Shown in pieces: positions 12,001 to 18,373 of a stretch of 64,000 bases of DNA. The stretch comes from Candidatus Nanoarchaeia archaeon. Lineage in GTDB: Archaea > Nanobdellota > Nanobdellia > Woesearchaeales > JACPBV01. Within the stretch, counting starts at the first letter, position 1. Every line of letters begins with the position of its first letter. Below the pieces are notes generated by a model that saw only the letters and a program-made list of their open reading frames with translations, did no database searches and was not told where the DNA came from. Both the position numbers and the translations under genes were made by a program. Location: assembly GCA_028279655.1 (NCBI GenBank), contig JANQNH010000006.1, forward strand, positions 1 through 64,000. The letters are read 5' to 3'.

Positions 12001-12224
12001 GCTGGTTGCATCATGAATAAACTGAATCCAAGAAGGATTACAAATGCCACAATAGTGAATCTAACACTATTAACTCCCCTCCCATAATTTTTTATTAGCT
12101 TGCTTACCAGTGCTTTATTATAGCCCTCTTTAATCAACGCTATTCTTATAACTTTGAAAGAGCGACCTTTAGACAAACCTCTTTCAATCTTTCTCAATAT
12201 CTCTTTTTCTGGTTTCTTATTCAT
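1..12224 (-). CDS. Giant modular cell-surface protein (C-terminus beyond window)
   Basis: The frame stays open from ATG at 12224 to the window edge: I translated most of it and found no stop, and the frame at the edge agrees with the start (over 4,070 codons, 3' end not seen). A hydrophobic segment at residues about 55-72 suits a signal/anchor; the rest is Asn/Ser/Thr-rich with many N-glycosylation sequons. In order: an N-terminal region with Ig-like pieces, repeat modules containing EYYTEAP, a right-handed beta-helix region (about residues 950-1250, ending DIGADEY), Ig-like repeats containing THNDTSDGSW, a LamG fold (about 1590-2180) split by another module, then further Ig-like and Cys-rich segments (CNNCSQC). 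Likely a secreted, glycosylated adhesin or envelope protein; no enzymatic motif recognised. The ATG overlaps the upstream HTH gene's stop by 8 nt, suggesting translational coupling. Confidence 0.9.
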   Translation of the reverse strand, partial: MNKKPEKEILRKIERGLSKGRSFKVIRIALIKEGYNKALVSKLIKNYGRGVNSVRFTIVAFVILLGFSLFMMQPAGIGFVTISDEFNYTDNVELVVDNDYEYTWFMGNLGELNSLRLDGTIGKEGYARIYLKHNNESYLVFDSTRLGQTDMGAFTGLVVSNSTIISNGGADEDSLDGERDEVEGEVGRALEDSTDEKGIIIATTQSAEKIATDDLFRFKVDSEFNWDVDHNKLCTKWDVNDVGLCYGSSDCCALIGLESLGVWNSSFYLSYGRYDSGLSNVIRTQVIYANYSLDIDNPYADIVYSDMDRLEAEFSEVISFRDLCIETCLLPGFEKSSYKLVFDIENTSVDIENIRYSVEKEMNISPNAPLLAKEFENITMYAPYDLDLSEYFYDEDDDRLIYHAYAVENISIKINGSAASLIPDFNFTGLRYVYFSAFDGYYNVSSNVFSIIVVEKPSNVSEVNISEEIVRPRVVINRPVRWVKKINTSASVINLSVNISSDALNVTIRETKEGRIVEEEKIRINDSGVVKEYSSYKVEKRIEQIDKIEDRLGRRRIKVIKEGSAAIQDITSINKELLDLQNEKNRLTGFVVANQEKGYLTRFLDWLLNMDITGYVTFGEIHVANETEVIIEDIVEDIEIEYYTEAPVSEEENTSDGKRITISSDVHYVDILAYTYLDDVPRSSIKMYHMVNGSRERVEDIKYYDENNNSLIDYIEWTVPSLSSQIYIIVIEDLEDYLELLVKTSDNIHTNKPREEWTAEDYTEERMGNSKQGYIVQVKPAGHNWGILERDPKRFAIVRIPKEDWNESWLEPEYDYENPIYPFNLTECRDWVNESFACGSLQGDEYLVCVERWYQECEEEYNNSFEYPVKTERKFVIPLQTFLTQEELDALRNIEYNSEVNWTIEKEIGSINQVISKPDLGEITGNVVRVFTGHKKEKDEIGNRIVMNDWENRPPDMKLHGSSGTFTICSDGCSYTTLAAFESGEDSDLTGTGPAIAQITGAFVENIATTITFHGWTTTKDDYIKVIATGDARHEGVYDTSKYVLNHSSASTGNIIYELESFFTIDGVQLHYEGSDTGVHGIEFRPGNYQEGDSEIVNVSNCIVHEDSVATGVGINLVAFDDGTANIFNNIVIGWGTEYTGGIATGSTSVTAMFYSNTVVNTSGRGFRCNAVCLAKNNLARSPTACYLGTYDPNSDYNSCNGTDTTGQGSNNFINQDYVFVDEANLDFHLDSSEALIDDGVDLSTDENCSFSYDIDGEERTGDWDIGADEYVAVDSDGPGFSSNSDNSSSATPYNGTDVQLNITITDATAVDFYTITHNDTSDGSWANESFVDVGDTSPITMIWNKTIVNFSKTGGTFGWKVWTNDTYGNDNVSDIYSLTVQKTSVLTVAMENNTGNYTVDGSVNGTIQNNTIYLTDQYLNFTHPVYGKRLQLYALFNEGDVDLSDLVINASPTKTVVDKVSVTGVRANHSIFIPNVNNEGVYVCPNATILSAVNTSCLNRISFSYSETQSGTWKNGIYAILEGGNYRIDNLTGTGGGEDSWPPRMNFTLPSPTNGSSQVDTYVEVNASIGEGGLYEVKFEWNGTNYTIFNNSVVLMMNFDNRSSLGENNTYVFDVSGNGNNGTVYGNAAPNITGGRYQCGFELDGDGDYLNITHDDSLNITSEITISAWIKSNSNNRYIVAKDPPIDKPESKQEGVSNSITTSIQNNSLETNLKNKIILNSSRYNYGREELKVIERAISENRKQIEISGPDGLEKILVSKKLETEVLPQSIQLYHLTDEGNEQVHVTMYDRNNNSLIDNIEWEVPHLSTQVYELVIDINKAEHLDKNRIFVADIYDLVKARDNNWSESILPGNYVRVTFEAPLDNTRDITLYARTTSNKPAIIEVYTENDDMLIARFDNVSVDQKYMVYLTNLTGSHDVFDLKIQNASVEFDYIVDPVTGCDAESADCSNTCDGLFKDSTSGWSYNSDGLCEASSGRHLTAKDDDTDSDWCDSISQGELDCAVYFSSGWSWALVCPSYERNGNSAVGAGDCACDYGSCGSADDYFDLTNEFFAGSAGGGGKTDVPYALSTHNGGQFLIINNSVRYNVTASGDINDGRWHHISATYNGSEMRLYIDGNLDSASTAYSGDLPSNNLPLLIGANYSNSSQANFNGTIDNLIIFNRTLSAAEIQQLYFTNLYKYNSSQWYLYVNQSLNSTNGLKDGDYTYRVYASDEAGNRNGTEERTITISAPAAPTIIYPLNGKNYSDIPYINYSATNFDSDTVNYRIYINNSLNSTLVNTNLTDWNASDGYYNLTVTTDDELYASANSSVVYFRLDTTQPTISSVDDSPNTQGYGLNVTISATVTDAGAGIDSALVGITPPGSTETNYTMTNTVGDTYAYNFSTWTDGTYSYTIYANDTVGKWQSSSEGEFNITVNISIQVRTLKDTYGAGEFVNLTDPPAPLDLSEAMLGGDESTENMGVNHFSGKGDNVVLDEKATESDKMLPFGSETRNLSKAAFESNPDNASRSHKVEIGKPVKWVKNISFENNKARLEHSPINVSIEGLEGVRIVSDGILKDLVQYNDEKRLELLSNNAERNSLRLKLLIDSILRFLKRLLTGEITGNVVLDTIENETYLVSDSLKEVEIEYYTEAPLAQEENISNGKRVVISSKVHYEDILSYSYLEDIPKESIRLYHIVDSKRELVKDISYHDENNNNLVDKIEWIVPHLSEQVYEIIVITKAVHLDKNRSFVSDIYDDVKEQDGIWSEAINDGEYVRVTFERFLDNTRDITIYARSIGLESSEIEIYTEGSDVLVTRFENVSEERLQKVYLTNLPENESYETFDLRVIGSVEFDYIVDPMNDVILNGDFETGDKTSWTDSGDINSQIDTPGYNSDYCLDVINSNDDETAILTQTFASTSAADQLCFWADGRVESSADNLYIYVQDSGETWQQLDDLTGENYASYTQVCYDITGHNPIQGVRFHGYNDWADVSDLLIDDVCLADSGGTCISIGDSTEPQVILNSPENNKNYTSAQTVTFNCTVSDDINLDNVTFYWNHSGSFIADGTNSSGINDTYYLFEKDVLSTGEYVWNCYACDNSSNCAFNETNRSFSYHNYSLTITDPTTADPESVSAGDNITVTFDFRFDGENVTSGASIDNVTIGGEYANITPKTACSGTLDCTQYSTEAKCNNCSQCNWTASGGGGEVTFVSNSSASHTGSNSLTITKPTGLEDDDVLLVYLFHDNQGTSEHWDRLSGWTVVINISDDPSGRGGTTSVQYKVVTDASGEGADYTFTHPDSTAEDVGGIMVALRGVNTTDVLASDDSYNYSFQANTPDFVSPSITTNTDNAMVLAFGSMSHGTISYGTEPAGTTKITYVDEDFANVMGAYYEQESAGSTGDKQWDTDAASSDEARGCQIAIKPAAPSPSCTNISADCSSCALDQCDTNCSDAGCSQTTAQQFAYTTNMGWQVNVTVPSGSGTEDLFLNATYSGITQNDTQTNAISYGGDASAPSYSDNKDNSSSTTYNGTGVQLNLTITDGTAVDHYIFSHNDTADGSWTNESPVDAGDSGSVTMVWNHSISNFPSTGGTFGWRVWSNDTLNNLGVSSNYASVVQAAPSVVYTEFSSCGATTELSSIGAINTNLSLVLDDCVDGSIRFNQNATLNSSVDLDSAVEIGYASISVDSAYPTLNVSANLTMRNLQVGYPRIMKDGIECNTGCNIQSWEPNTGKLTFNVSSFSTYTVSEANQSKIQNNGTTNTSYHLLLTVEKYNAGTWTHISTVYNSTAPMRINNTAGTGNLIKLDYYFNGKWNTTLNGTGDGNYRVYAAAIDNESNVLMNLDGSYINKTYDFNIDTKEPSIILNYPGETAYLPSDDVNFNWTATDGVDQTLICNITINGTVNISDLSVTSGTAKNQTINNFEPGNYVWNVTCWDDIFNINTSLTRTFTVDTTEPSFSGNRTNASTTTYAGTNIQINLTITEDISVDFYTLTHNDTSDGSWTNESFVEANTPSVTMVLNYTITSIPWTGGIVGWRIWVNDTAGNVNISSIYTFEVLEKDVIPPGVNFTLPTPANGSSQSKTYVEINVSIVESSLGEVRFDWNG
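165..460 (-). repeat. Ig-like repeat copy, THNDTSDGSW type
   Basis: Codes an Ig-like module containing THNDTSDGSWTNESF and GWRIWVNDTAGN. Closely related copies lie at about 1470-1760 and 8080-8400 of the same gene; similarity is visible at nucleotide level too. Boundaries are approximate. Confidence 0.7.
1470..1760 (-). repeat. Ig-like repeat copy, THNDTADGSW type
   Basis: Second copy of the Ig-like module (SHNDTADGSWTNESP, then TGGTFGWRVWSNDT). Boundaries approximate. Confidence 0.7.
3725..4380 (-). repeat. EYYTEAP surface module, copy 3
   Basis: Codes EIEYYTEAPLAQEE, then YHDENNNNLVDKIEW, HLDKNRSFVSDIYDDVK, LDNTRDITIYAR and VEFDYIVDP. The same motif order is in the copy at 6415-7030, and its first half is in the copy at 10036-10320. 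The three copies show internal duplication within one gene. Confidence 0.75.
5690..7450 (-). other. LamG/concanavalin-like domain split by an insertion
   Basis: The N-terminal half (about 7185-7450) includes FELDGDGDYLNITHDDSLN and ISAWIKSNSNNRYIVAKD. The C-terminal half (about 5690-6045) starts at PYALSTHNGGQFLIINN and includes WHHISATYNGSEMRLYIDG and FNGTIDNLIIFNR. In ordinary LamG_3-type domains these are contiguous. Here about 380 residues (an EYYTEAP-type module plus a Cys-rich stretch) sit between AKD and PYALST, and the frame is intact. Confidence 0.7.
6415..7030 (-). repeat. EYYTEAP-type surface module, copy 2 (inside LamG)
   Basis: Codes YDRNNNSLIDNIEWEVPHLS, HLDKNRIFVADIYDLVK, LDNTRDITLYAR and VEFDYIVDP, parallel to the copy at 3725-4380. 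This copy lies between the two halves of a LamG-like fold. Confidence 0.75.
8080..8400 (-). repeat. Ig-like repeat copy, THNDTSDGSW type
   Basis: Third copy (THNDTSDGSWANESFVD, then TGGTFGWKVWTNDT), placed directly after the beta-helix region. Boundaries approximate. Confidence 0.7.
10036..10320 (-). repeat. EYYTEAP surface module, copy 1 (first half only)
   Basis: Codes EIEYYTEAPVSEEE and YYDENNNSLIDYIEWTVPSL. It then diverges: the HLDKNR...DYIVDP half found in copies 2 and 3 is absent. Confidence 0.7.
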
Positions 12225-12747
12225 TTCTTTTCATTGTCCGTCTGTAAACTGTCCAGACAGTTCTATCATCTCTCTTAAGCACAGCAGCAATCTGATGGAA
12301 TCTCAGATTTTGTTCTTCTTTCAGGAACCTTACAATTGATTCAAGGATGGTAAATGGAGGTTTTAGAGCAGAAACAGGGATATGATGCTCAGAATCTGTA
12401 ATCTCAAACAAAGCAGGAGACTTTTTCTTAGCAGAATTATATGATTGCCAAATAGATTTCTGGCTTTTAGAGGTTAACTCAGCTATCTTCTTGTTGGTAA
12501 AGCCCAAATTCTCCTTAAGATATTTCACAATACTTTCAAATGCACTTAACTCCTGAGAAAATACGCAATCAGGTATCAGAATCTCTTCTTTCTCTAGTTC
12601 AGTTATTATCTCTACAGCTGTTAATCCATATCTCTTCTTAACCTTAGAATAGAGCTCTTTGAATTCCCTATATTCCCTGTCTTCTTCGAACTTAGAACTA
12701 GGAGAAAATTTACTTTTTCCTATATTTATGTCCTTTTTTCTATACAT
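12217..12747 (-). CDS. Duplicated helix-turn-helix regulator preceding the giant surface protein
   Basis: A 176-aa basic protein with two related C-terminal segments: one with ESIVKYLKENLGFTNKKIAE followed by SQKSIWQSY, the other with ESIVRFLKEEQNLRFHQIAA followed by DDRTVWTVY. Each resembles a sigma-region-4/HTH fold that scans for a target, so an internally duplicated DNA-binding protein is likely. Its stop overlaps the giant gene's start (ATGAATAA). No family name recognised with certainty. The pairing suggests it controls the surface gene; this is inference from position. Confidence 0.75.
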   Translation of the reverse strand: MYRKKDINIGKSKFSPSSKFEEDREYREFKELYSKVKKRYGLTAVEIITELEKEEILIPDCVFSQELSAFESIVKYLKENLGFTNKKIAELTSKSQKSIWQSYNSAKKKSPALFEITDSEHHIPVSALKPPFTILESIVRFLKEEQNLRFHQIAAVLKRDDRTVWTVYRRTMKRNE

Positions 12748-12790
12748 GTAAGTTAAATATTCTATGTATGTAAGTAAAAGTCTATATAAA
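12746..12790 (-). promoter_or_regulatory. Promoter with tandem ATGTAAGT boxes
   Basis: On the minus strand a TATA-like TTTATATAG lies at 12782-12790, about 40 nt before the HTH start. Between them ATGTAAGT (plus-strand reading) occurs at 12746-12753 and 12768-12775, spaced 22 bp, two helical turns. The proximal copy touches the start codon, as expected of an autoregulatory operator. Confidence 0.45.
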
Positions 12791-12908
12791 TCTTCCTATT
12801 TCTAGCAAAGAATTTGCCCAAATTTCCACTTTCACAAAGTATACAACCAATGGGACTATTTCCAGAATGCACCTGCTTTCAGATTCATCAACACCTTTTT
12901 CAAAAACC

Positions 12909-12916
12909 TTTATATA
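12909..12916 (+). promoter_or_regulatory. TATA box of valS
   Basis: TTTATATA is centred about 26 nt upstream of the valS ATG at 12939, which predicts a leaderless transcript. Confidence 0.65.
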
Positions 12917-12938
12917 TTAACAGGCAATTCAATAAGCT

Positions 12939-15461
12939 ATGCAATTACCAAAACAATACAATCCAAAGGAATCTGAGCCAAAATGGCAGAGATTTTGGGA
13001 AAAGGAAAAGATATACAAATTCAATCCAAAAAGCAAAGCAGAGGTATATTCCATAGATACCCCTCCACCAACAGTATCTGGTAAGATGCATTTGGGTCAT
13101 GCCTTCTCATATTCCCAGCAGGACTTTGTAGTAAGGTTCCAAAGGATGCTTGGAAAAAACATATTCTATCCATTTGGAACAGACAATAATGGGTTAGCCA
13201 CTGAAAGGCTTATAGAAAAGACCAAGAAGATTAGTGCAAAAAAGATGGACAGGAAGGAATTCGTAGAGATATGCCTGGATACCTTAAAGAAAGAACTGGT
13301 TCCAGAGTATGTATCAGACATGAAGAACCTGGCTATAAGCTGTGATTGGGATATCTTCTATACTACTATTGATTCCCACTGCCAGAAGATCTCACAACGT
13401 TCTTTTATAGACCTATATAAGAATAACAGGGTTTACAAGAAGAAGACCCCTATTATGATCTGTCCGTTATGTTCTACTGCAATTGCACAGGTAGAGATGG
13501 AAGACGTCCAAAAAAGCTCTACTCTGAACTATATCAAGGCAAGGCTTGATTCAGGAGAATATCTTATCTACGCAACAACACGTCCTGAGCTTATCCCAGG
13601 GTGTGTTGGTATGAGCATCAATAAGGACGGAACATACGTAAAAGCAAAGAAAGATGATGAAATATGGATCATCAGCAAGGAAGCCTTAGAAAAATTCAAG
13701 GATGAATGGAGCTTAACATTTAAAGAAGAGTTAAAAGGTAAGGACCTTGTAGGTCAGACCGTTACCATACCCTTGACAAAAGCAAAAAAACAGGTTACTC
13801 ACGACCAGGAATCAAAGACCGAATATGGTACAGGCATTGTATATTATTGTACCTATGGTGGAGCAGAATGTGTCGAATGGATGCAACGCCATAAAGGTAT
13901 AAAACCAATCCATATAATGGGGATTGATGGAAAATACAACAGTTTTGCAGGAAAATACCAGGGCATGGACTCATTAGAAGCAAGAAAACAGGTCTTGATT
14001 GACCTTGAAGAAGATAATTCACTGGTTAAGAAAGAGCAGATATCTCATGTTGTAAATGTTCATGAAAGATGCGGCACAGATATAGAGTATGTAGCAACAG
14101 AACAATGGTTCATAAAATATCTTGACTTGAGAGAACAATTCCTTAAGGATGGAGCTAAGCTCAACTGGTACCCCAAACATATGAAACAGCGTTTGGATAA
14201 TTGGATAAAAGGTCTGAAGTGGGATTGGTGTATCTCAAGACAAAGATTCTTTGGAGTTCCATTCCCAGTATGGTACTGCAAAAAATGCAATGAGGTAATT
14301 CTGCCAAAAGAGGAGGATCTTCCGGTAGATCCGCTTAAAGACAAGCCAAAGATAAAAGAATGCCCAAAATGCAAGTCCAATGAATTCATCCCTGAAAAAG
14401 ACATCCTGGATACATGGGCTACATCTTCCTTAACCCCAAGACTTGCTATAGAACTTATGCCTGAAAACATTCAAAAAAAGCTTTATCCAATGTCCTTAAG
14501 GCCTCAGGCACATGACATAATCACGTTCTGGCTTTTCAATACACTTGTAAAATCACAACTGCACTATAATGTAAATCCATGGGAAGATGTCATGATATCA
14601 GGCCATGCTCTTGATCCAAAAGGAAAAAAGATGTCAAAATCAAAGGGAAATGTTGTAGAGCCTCAAAAGGTCATTGAGCAATACTCAGCTGATTGTTTAA
14701 GGTTCTGGGCAGCAGGATCAAAGCTGGGCGACGATCTTCCATACATGGAAAAAGACCTGATAACAGGAAAGAAGTTCATAACAAAGCTTTGGAATGCTTC
14801 CAAATTTGCCATAATGCACCTTGAAGACTACAAGGGACAGAAACCAAAGAAAATTGAAGTAATAGACAGATGGATACTATCAAAACTAAATCACATAATA
14901 AAAGAAAGCACACAATCATTTACTAAATATGAATACAGCAGAACCAAAGCAGAGGTTGAAAACTTCTTCTGGCATGAGTTCTGCGATAATTATCTTGAGA
15001 TAATCAAAGACAGGTTATATAATCCTGATCAAAGGGGAAAAGAACAAAGATTAAGCGCCCAATACGGGTTATATCATACCTTATTGGCCATCCTAAAGAT
15101 GATGGCTCCAATAATGCCGAATATTACAGAAGAGATATATCAGTTATACTGGAGTAAGCACGAAGACCCAAAATCGATCCATATATCCTTATGGCCAAAA
15201 CAAGAAAAATCAGAAGAAAAAGCAGAGAAGATAGGAAACCTGGCTGTATATGCCATACAAAAAGCCAGGCAGGCAAAATCAGAACAGAACCTTAGCCTAA
15301 AATCACCATTGAAGAACCTGATAATCAAAGGAAAGATCTCAAAAGAAGATTTTGAGCTGGCAAAACAAGACATAATCTCAGCAACAAAGACAGGACATAT
15401 AGAATATGAGAAGTTAAAGGAAGATTCTAAGATTGACGAAGAGGTTAAGATTGAATTATAG
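12939..15461 (+). CDS. valS: Valyl-tRNA synthetase
   Basis: An 840-aa class Ia aminoacyl-tRNA synthetase charging tRNA-Val. Visible: PPPTVSGKMHLGH at residues 42-54 (HIGH signature in the archaeal ValS context), KMSKSKGN near residue 564, a CP1 editing domain between, Cys pairs for zinc ribbons (CPLC; CKKC and CPKC), and a C-terminal anticodon-binding region. Length is normal for archaeal ValS. The ATG at 12939 follows a well-spaced TATA box, so translation is probably leaderless. It converges on cysS with only 2 bp between the stop codons. Confidence 0.95.
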   Translation: MQLPKQYNPKESEPKWQRFWEKEKIYKFNPKSKAEVYSIDTPPPTVSGKMHLGHAFSYSQQDFVVRFQRMLGKNIFYPFGTDNNGLATERLIEKTKKISAKKMDRKEFVEICLDTLKKELVPEYVSDMKNLAISCDWDIFYTTIDSHCQKISQRSFIDLYKNNRVYKKKTPIMICPLCSTAIAQVEMEDVQKSSTLNYIKARLDSGEYLIYATTRPELIPGCVGMSINKDGTYVKAKKDDEIWIISKEALEKFKDEWSLTFKEELKGKDLVGQTVTIPLTKAKKQVTHDQESKTEYGTGIVYYCTYGGAECVEWMQRHKGIKPIHIMGIDGKYNSFAGKYQGMDSLEARKQVLIDLEEDNSLVKKEQISHVVNVHERCGTDIEYVATEQWFIKYLDLREQFLKDGAKLNWYPKHMKQRLDNWIKGLKWDWCISRQRFFGVPFPVWYCKKCNEVILPKEEDLPVDPLKDKPKIKECPKCKSNEFIPEKDILDTWATSSLTPRLAIELMPENIQKKLYPMSLRPQAHDIITFWLFNTLVKSQLHYNVNPWEDVMISGHALDPKGKKMSKSKGNVVEPQKVIEQYSADCLRFWAAGSKLGDDLPYMEKDLITGKKFITKLWNASKFAIMHLEDYKGQKPKKIEVIDRWILSKLNHIIKESTQSFTKYEYSRTKAEVENFFWHEFCDNYLEIIKDRLYNPDQRGKEQRLSAQYGLYHTLLAILKMMAPIMPNITEEIYQLYWSKHEDPKSIHISLWPKQEKSEEKAEKIGNLAVYAIQKARQAKSEQNLSLKSPLKNLIIKGKISKEDFELAKQDIISATKTGHIEYEKLKEDSKIDEEVKIEL

Positions 15462-15463
15462 GA

Positions 15464-16867
15464 CTAAATCTTCCTAACCCTAGGCCCTTCAGAACTATCC
15501 TCGACAACATACCCTTTCTTCTTCAACTCATCCCTTATCTCATCAGATTTAGCAAAATCCTTCTTCTTCCTGGCTTTCTCTCTTTCATCAACTAATTTCT
15601 TAACAGAAGCAGGGATCTTATCCTCTTTAAAATCAATAACACCCAACACCTTATCTATATCCTTCATAAAATCTATGACCTTAGCAGCATCCGCACAACT
15701 CAACCTTAACTTATTGATATCAGACATAAAGTCAAACATAACACCCAAAGCACCAGAGATATTCAGGTCATCATCCATCTTCAGCTCAAAAGCAGCTCTG
15801 GCCTCATTGATCAGTTCATCAATATTTCCAACATCCTCTTTGCAGCTCATACCTCTAAGCACAAATATAAAGTTATTCAGCTTCTCAACAGCATTCTTAG
15901 CTGATTTCAGACCATCAAAGGTAAAATTTAGCTTCTGCCTGTAATGTGTACTCAAAAGAAGATATCTTATAGCAACAGGATCATAATCCTTAGAGATCAA
16001 ATCACGAAGAGTATAGAAATTACCAAGACTTTTCGACATCTTCTTCCCATCAACAACCAGGTGATCGTTATGCACCCAATAATTACAGAATTTATTACCA
16101 TAGGCAGCCTCTGACTGTGCTATCTCATTAGTATGATGCGGAAAAACAAGGTCAATGCCGCCCATATGGATATCAAACGGCTGCCCTAGATACTTTGAGG
16201 ACATCACAGAACATTCTATATGCCAGCCAGGCCTTCCTTTTCCAATATCGGTCTTCCAGAAAACCTCTCCATCCTTTTCATTCCATGCCTTCCATAGTGC
16301 AAAATCATGGATATTCTCCTTATCATACTCATCTGTATCTACTCTTCCTGATGCCCCTTCCTTTAATTGCTGCTTATCAAGATTCGCCAGTTTTCCATAA
16401 TCCTTAAATCCAGAGATGCTAAAGTAGATATCCCCATTCTCCGTCTTATAAGCATATTCCTTATCCAATAGTTTTTTTATTAACTTTACCATGCCATCTA
16501 TCTCCTCTGTAGCTTTAGGCATTACATCTGGAAGCTCAACATTTAATTTCTTGATATCCTCCAAGAATGCCTTGGTGTAGAATTTGGTAAATTCCTTTAA
16601 GGATTTCTTCTCTTTTTGTGAACCCTTTATGGTTTTGTCGTCAACATCAGTTATATTCATTACATGCTTTATCTTAAAACCCTTGATCTTAAGATACCTT
16701 TTTAGAAGGTCATAAAACAAGATAGCCCTTAGGTTGCCGATATGGACATAGTTGTACACAGTAGGACCGCAGCTATAGATGCCTGCCTTTCCTTTTTTAA
16801 TAGGCTTAAAAACTTCCTTTTTCCTGCTTAACGTATTGTACAGTTTTAACACATTATTAGCCCCCAT
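15464..16867 (-). CDS. cysS: Cysteinyl-tRNA synthetase
   Basis: A 467-aa class I synthetase charging tRNA-Cys. Visible: the zinc/active-site start YSCGPTVYNYVHIGN (Cys33; HIGH variant HIGN at 42-45), WHIECSVMSSKYLG, GGIDLVFPHH and KKMSKSLGN near residue 270. Full length. A GTG five codons downstream, also preceded by a G-rich stretch, is an alternative start. A tRNA-Cys gene and cysE lie about 2 kb away, so cysteine functions cluster loosely here. Confidence 0.95.
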   Translation of the reverse strand: MGANNVLKLYNTLSRKKEVFKPIKKGKAGIYSCGPTVYNYVHIGNLRAILFYDLLKRYLKIKGFKIKHVMNITDVDDKTIKGSQKEKKSLKEFTKFYTKAFLEDIKKLNVELPDVMPKATEEIDGMVKLIKKLLDKEYAYKTENGDIYFSISGFKDYGKLANLDKQQLKEGASGRVDTDEYDKENIHDFALWKAWNEKDGEVFWKTDIGKGRPGWHIECSVMSSKYLGQPFDIHMGGIDLVFPHHTNEIAQSEAAYGNKFCNYWVHNDHLVVDGKKMSKSLGNFYTLRDLISKDYDPVAIRYLLLSTHYRQKLNFTFDGLKSAKNAVEKLNNFIFVLRGMSCKEDVGNIDELINEARAAFELKMDDDLNISGALGVMFDFMSDINKLRLSCADAAKVIDFMKDIDKVLGVIDFKEDKIPASVKKLVDEREKARKKKDFAKSDEIRDELKKKGYVVEDSSEGPRVRKI

Positions 16868-17011
16868 ATCCTTTAATTAACTTTATAAGATTTTTCTGCT
16901 TATTATCTAGAGTAAAACCTACTTATTTATAAAACTTTAGGAGAGATCATAGAAAAGAAAATCTCTGGACATTCCCGCAAGATACAGAGAATCCGTACGT
17001 GTAGTTTATTG

Positions 17012-17494
17012 TTATCCTTGAAAAAAATCTTCAACAGAGTTTGTTCCTAGGATAATTGACTGTATCTCCCTACTCAGTAATCCCCTACCGTTTGGAAAAT
17101 TCAACAATCCAAGTTCTTTAGCAGGCAATCCTCCAATAATATAAACATTTTGTGTGAGAATATCTACAGTGGTGACTTCTCCAGATAATATTTCAGGATG
17201 GGAGTTAAGGGCATCCATAAACTGACCTTGTTCTTGAACGCTCAACCATCTTTCAGGAAGAAAAAAATCTAGATGAGAAGCACCAATTTTTGTGTGGTAA
17301 AGAACTGGTTCAAGGTAATTGTATCCCATAGATTGCAAGTATTCAAATTCTCTATCTCGTGGAGTGTTTCTATATCCTAGGACACCAACTCTTAAACGAT
17401 ATCCTCTATTTTGAGCATCTCCTTTTATTTCTCTTAAATACATACCCAGTCCATAATTGGATTCGACAATTGGTGCATTCTTTGAGTTAGACAT
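17012..17494 (-). CDS. Uncharacterised 160-aa protein
   Basis: Not recognised. Soluble, no signal or membrane segment; features include RVGVLGYRNTPRDREFEYLQ, SHLDFFLPERWL and a C-terminal NGRGLLSREIQSIILGTNS. The start is supported by a Shine-Dalgarno-like AAGGAGATGAATT just before ATG. Divergent from the neighbouring trmB-type regulator, with a shared intergenic region of about 100 bp, so the regulator could act on it. Confidence 0.65.
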   Translation of the reverse strand: MSNSKNAPIVESNYGLGMYLREIKGDAQNRGYRLRVGVLGYRNTPRDREFEYLQSMGYNYLEPVLYHTKIGASHLDFFLPERWLSVQEQGQFMDALNSHPEILSGEVTTVDILTQNVYIIGGLPAKELGLLNFPNGRGLLSREIQSIILGTNSVEDFFQG

Positions 17495-17545
17495 AATTCA
17501 TCTCCTTAGAGGAAATAACTATTATTCAAAAACCTTATTTCCCCC

Positions 17546-17559
17546 CTAGTGAGAACTAG
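17546..17559. promoter_or_regulatory. Inverted repeat in divergent promoter (candidate TrmB operator)
   Basis: CTAGT-gaga-ACTAG is a perfect 5-bp inverted repeat just upstream of a TATA-like ATTTATAAAAT (17567-17577) for the TrmB-type gene, and upstream of the divergent gene starting at 17494. Confidence 0.35.
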
Positions 17560-17597
17560 TAACAACATTTATAAAATAAGAAATATTCTCCATAAAT

Positions 17598-18338
17598 ATG
17601 CAAGAACATGTACTTTTAGATGCAGGATTTACCAAAGGTGAAGTAAAAGTATATTTTGCTCTAAATGAAATAGGAGAAACAAGCTCAGGTCCAATTATTG
17701 ATAAATCAGGAATTTCAAGTTCAAAAGTATATGACATATTAGAAAAATTAATACAAAAGGGTTTAGTCAGTTATATATACAAAGACAAAATCAAATACTT
17801 TCAGCCCACTTCTCCAGGAAGACTAATTGATTATATTGAAAAACAAAAAAGGAAATTCAAGAAAACAGAAGAGGAAATCAGAAAATTAATTCCAGTACTT
17901 GAAGAAAAACAAAAGATTTCCCAAGAAACCCAATCCGCCTCAGTTCATGAAGGATACAGTGGCATAAAAAGTGTTTTTAATAGAATTTTGGATTCTTTAA
18001 AGAAAGGTGAAGAATATTTTGTCTTTACATTAAATGAATCAGCAACATCAGAAAATTTCAGGTTATTTCTTGATAATTATCACCAAAAAAGAATAGGTAA
18101 GGGGATAAAAGTAAAATTATTATCACCAAATAAATATAGGAAGGTTTTACCCAAGAGAAAACTATCTGAAAGAAGATTTTTTGATGATGGATTCCCTAAC
18201 GGGGTATTCATATTTAAGAATCATGTTATGCATCTTATATATACTCCTAAACCAACCCTATTTGTAATCAAAAGTAGAACGAATTATCAAAATTATAAAA
18301 AATTCTTTTTAGAAATTTGGAAAAAGGCGACCCCATAG
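17598..18338 (+). CDS. TrmB-family transcriptional regulator
   Basis: A 246-aa protein with the TrmB layout: N-terminal winged helix (LLDAGFTKGEVKVYFALN, then SSKVYDILEKLIQKGLVSY), a Lys/Glu-rich coiled coil at about residues 85-115 (dimerisation), and a C-terminal phospholipase-D-like sensor region starting near EGYSGIKSVFNRILD. TrmB regulators typically sense sugars in archaea; the ligand cannot be read from sequence. No sugar transporter is nearby, so its target may be itself or the divergent unknown gene. Confidence 0.85.
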   Translation: MQEHVLLDAGFTKGEVKVYFALNEIGETSSGPIIDKSGISSSKVYDILEKLIQKGLVSYIYKDKIKYFQPTSPGRLIDYIEKQKRKFKKTEEEIRKLIPVLEEKQKISQETQSASVHEGYSGIKSVFNRILDSLKKGEEYFVFTLNESATSENFRLFLDNYHQKRIGKGIKVKLLSPNKYRKVLPKRKLSERRFFDDGFPNGVFIFKNHVMHLIYTPKPTLFVIKSRTNYQNYKKFFLEIWKKATP

Positions 18339-18373
18339 ATTCTTTATCTCAATAGCACTTGCATAAATTAAAC

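Noticed and set aside
1-12224. Repeated segments as a CRISPR array
   Set aside because: Repeats are hundreds of bases long, diverged and coding; they are protein modules.
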